Assembly: GCA_019420065.1 (NCBI GenBank)
Contig: JAHZHX010000017.1
Coordinates: 1-21,382, forward strand
Length of the DNA stretch: 21,382 nucleotides
From: Clostridiales bacterium
Lineage (GTDB): Bacteria; Bacillota; Clostridia; Christensenellales; Aristaeellaceae
Reading direction: 5' to 3'
Every line of letters begins with the position of its first letter. Within the stretch, counting starts at the first letter, position 1. This document shows positions 19,555 to 21,382 of this stretch, one piece after another. The notes under the pieces are model-generated. The model saw only the letters and a list, made by a program, of their open reading frames with translations. It was not told the DNA's origin and ran no database searches. The translations under genes were made by a program, and so were the position numbers.

Positions 19555-20260
19555 TATCCGCCGCGCCGATCAGGATTTTGGCATGATCGCCGCGGGCGAC
19601 CGCGTGGCGGTGGGCGTATCGGGCGGCAAGGACAGCCTGGTGCTGCTGCGCGCGCTGGCTGTATACAGCCGCTTTGAATGCAAGCCCTTTTCGGTCGTGG
19701 CGCTGACGCTCAAAACGGGCGACCCCTTTGACACCGCCGCCATCGCGGCGCTGTGCGAAACGCTGCGCATTCCTTATGTGGTAGAGGAGTGCGACCTGAT
19801 CCGCGAGCTGTTTGAGGTGCGGCGCGAGCCCAATCCCTGCGCCCTGTGCGCCCGGCTGCGCCGGGGAGCGCTTTTGCGCATGGCGGCAGAACAGGGCTGC
19901 GGCAAGCTGGCGCTGGGGCATCACCGCGAGGACGCGGAGGAAACGCTGCTCATGAGCCTGCTCTACGAGGCGCGGCTGCACACCTTTCATCCCATCACGC
20001 GCATGGAGGGGCAAAGCGTAACGGTCATCCGCCCCATGGTGTACGCGCCCGAAAAGGAGATCCTCCACCTGGCGCGCAAATTCAGCGTGCCGGTGGTCAA
20101 AAACCCCTGCCCGGCGGACGGGCATACCGCCCGGCAGGAAATCAAAGAGCTGCTCGACGCGCTGAGCCGCCGCTACCCGCAGGCGCGGGAATATCTGCTC
20201 ACGGCGCTGCGTGACGAGGAACGCTACGGCCTGTGGAACCGTGAAAAAAAGGAGCTATAA
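19535..20260 (+). CDS. TtcA-like tRNA 2-thiolation enzyme (PP-loop ATPase)
   Basis: The 241-residue protein has the PP-loop SGGKDS (29-34) that binds ATP for activating a tRNA base, and the three cysteines expected for the Fe-S cluster of TtcA-type enzymes: C102 and C105 (PCALC) and C192 (NPCP). GHHREDAEETLLMSLLYEAR matches the family's second conserved block. TtcA makes 2-thiocytidine at tRNA position 32. Clostridia contain several related TtcA/TilS-like groups, so the exact substrate is less sure than the family. The ATG at 19535 has GGAGG 9 nt upstream and overlaps truA by 20 nt; the stop overlaps the recD2 ATG by 1 nt. Confidence 0.82.
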   Translation: MKRLLGDIRRADQDFGMIAAGDRVAVGVSGGKDSLVLLRALAVYSRFECKPFSVVALTLKTGDPFDTAAIAALCETLRIPYVVEECDLIRELFEVRREPNPCALCARLRRGALLRMAAEQGCGKLALGHHREDAEETLLMSLLYEARLHTFHPITRMEGQSVTVIRPMVYAPEKEILHLARKFSVPVVKNPCPADGHTARQEIKELLDALSRRYPQAREYLLTALRDEERYGLWNREKKEL

Positions 20261-21382
20261 TGGAAGAGCTGCGTGCGACGATTTCGGAAACAATGTTTCG
20301 CAACGATGAAAACGGCTATACCGTTTTGCAGGCGCGCGCCGGACGCGAAAGCGTTACGGTGGTGGGCGTGATGCCCGAAATCGCGCCCGGAGAGCAGGCC
20401 GTCTTTCAGGGCGAATGGACGCTGCACCCCCAGTACGGCAAGCAGTTCAAGGCGCAAAAGTGCGAGATCCTGGCCCCCTCCACGCTGCTTGGCATGGAGC
20501 GGTACCTGGGGTCGGGGCTGATCCGCGGCGTTGGGCCGGCCACGGCGCGGCTGATTATCCAGGAATTCGGCAAGGAAACCATGGACGTGCTGAGCGAACA
20601 CCCCGAGCGTCTGGTCGAGGTGGCGGGGATCGGCACCAAACGCGCCGCACAGATCGCCGAGAGCTTTCGCGAGCAGCACGCCGCGCGGCAGACGATGGTT
20701 TTTTTGCAGTCCTACGGCGTGACCCCGGCGCTGGCGGTCAAAATCAGCAAGGCTTATGGCGAGCGGGCGCAGGCCATCATCCAGGACAATCCATACCGCA
20801 TGGTGGAGGACATTGAGGGCGTGGGCTTTCTCACCGCCGACCGCATCGCCCTGAGCATGGGCATTGCGCCCGAAAGCGAGAACCGCCTCAGCGCCGGGCT
20901 GATCTACGCGCTTCAGGAGGCGGCCTCCAGCCAGGGGCACACCTTTTTGCCCCGGGAAGAGCTGCTTGCGCTGGCCGCGCGCCTGCTGCGCGTGGATGCG
21001 CCGCTGCTGGAAACGCATTTGCAGCGCCTGCTGCTGGCGGGCAAGCTGCGCGCCTGCATGGTCGATGGGCTGAACGGCATTTTTCTGCCCCAGCTATGGC
21101 AGGCGGAAAGCGAGATTGCCCGCCGCCTGACCGAGATGCGCCAAAGCGCGCAGATGGTGATGCGCCAAACCGTTGCCGCGCAGATCGCCGCCTTTGAGCG
21201 CGAGCACGGGATCTCCTTTTCGCCAACGCAGAAGCAGGCCATCTCCATGGCGGCGCAGGAGGGCCTGCTGGTCATCACCGGCGGCCCCGGCACGGGCAAA
21301 ACGACCATCATCAACTGCATTCTGTCGCTCCTGGATACCGAAAGCGTGCTGCTGGCCGCGCCCACGGGCCGCGCCGCCAAGC
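20260..21382 (+). CDS. recD2: RecD2-type ATP-dependent DNA helicase, C-terminus cut by window edge
   Basis: The frame opens with an ATG at 20260 (TAATG junction with the previous stop, GGAG upstream) and runs to the right edge, 374 codons. The N-terminal extension typical of RecD2 is visible: NDENGYTVLQARAG, then WTLHPQYGKQFKA, MERYLGSGLIRGVGPATA with tandem helix-hairpin-helix segments (VAGIGTKRAAQI, IEGVGFLTADRIA), and then Walker A GGPGTGKTT at about residues 341-349. RecD2 is a 5'-3' helicase acting in DNA repair without RecBC. A full protein would be roughly 720-800 residues, so about half is present. Confidence 0.93.
   Translation, partial: MEELRATISETMFRNDENGYTVLQARAGRESVTVVGVMPEIAPGEQAVFQGEWTLHPQYGKQFKAQKCEILAPSTLLGMERYLGSGLIRGVGPATARLIIQEFGKETMDVLSEHPERLVEVAGIGTKRAAQIAESFREQHAARQTMVFLQSYGVTPALAVKISKAYGERAQAIIQDNPYRMVEDIEGVGFLTADRIALSMGIAPESENRLSAGLIYALQEAASSQGHTFLPREELLALAARLLRVDAPLLETHLQRLLLAGKLRACMVDGLNGIFLPQLWQAESEIARRLTEMRQSAQMVMRQTVAAQIAAFEREHGISFSPTQKQAISMAAQEGLLVITGGPGTGKTTIINCILSLLDTESVLLAAPTGRAAK

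Overview
The window is the integrase-side part of a tailed-phage prophage (about 1-18.3 kb) joined to a chromosomal segment (about 18.4-21.4 kb). The host looks like a GC-rich member of the Clostridia (Bacillota). The reasons are strong AGGAGG-type ribosome sites, short phage genes of the type common in Clostridia prophages, and a truA / TtcA-like / recD2 gene string. The species cannot be named from sequence alone.

Lytic genes, all on the minus strand, read leftwards from about 13.8 kb to the left edge. In transcription order they are: an excisionase-like HTH protein, a run of small early proteins, a HUH rolling-circle-type Rep protein, terminase small and large subunits, a P22-type portal, a Prp-family cysteine protease, scaffold, N4-gp56-family major capsid protein, two small head-region proteins, a 603-residue head/tail completion candidate, and a beta-helix tail protein cut by the window edge. 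The parts suggest a short-tailed (podovirus-like) virion. The protease sits directly before scaffold and capsid, and both of those carry an N-terminal MRLD(L/T)FGEG motif. This suggests a maturation step like the one known in staphylococcal phage 80alpha.

The control region (13.5-16.8 kb) is the most unusual part. Instead of one repressor/Cro switch it holds three divergent switch cassettes in a row (A 13.8-14.4, B 14.5-15.1, C 15.2-16.0 kb) and a fourth divergent pair (D, 16.05-16.7 kb). A and B are offset copies (702 bp) that are almost identical except in the DNA-recognition helices and the operators. In each cassette the leftward promoter is TTGAC(A/T)-17-TAnnnT with a palindromic operator filling the spacer, and the palindrome differs between cassettes. 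Within A and within B, the two divergent HTH proteins share the same recognition-helix type, which changes together with the operator. Truncated copies of the excisionase-like gene mark the A/B and B/C joints. My inference is a stack of immunity switches with different specificities, placed in series upstream of one lytic operon.

The right end holds a zinc-ribbon tyrosine integrase, a strong terminator, two tRNA-Ser genes (GCU and UGA) transcribed toward the prophage from one clear promoter, and the host genes truA, a TtcA-like PP-loop enzyme and the first half of recD2. The other prophage end, lysis genes and most tail genes lie outside the window.
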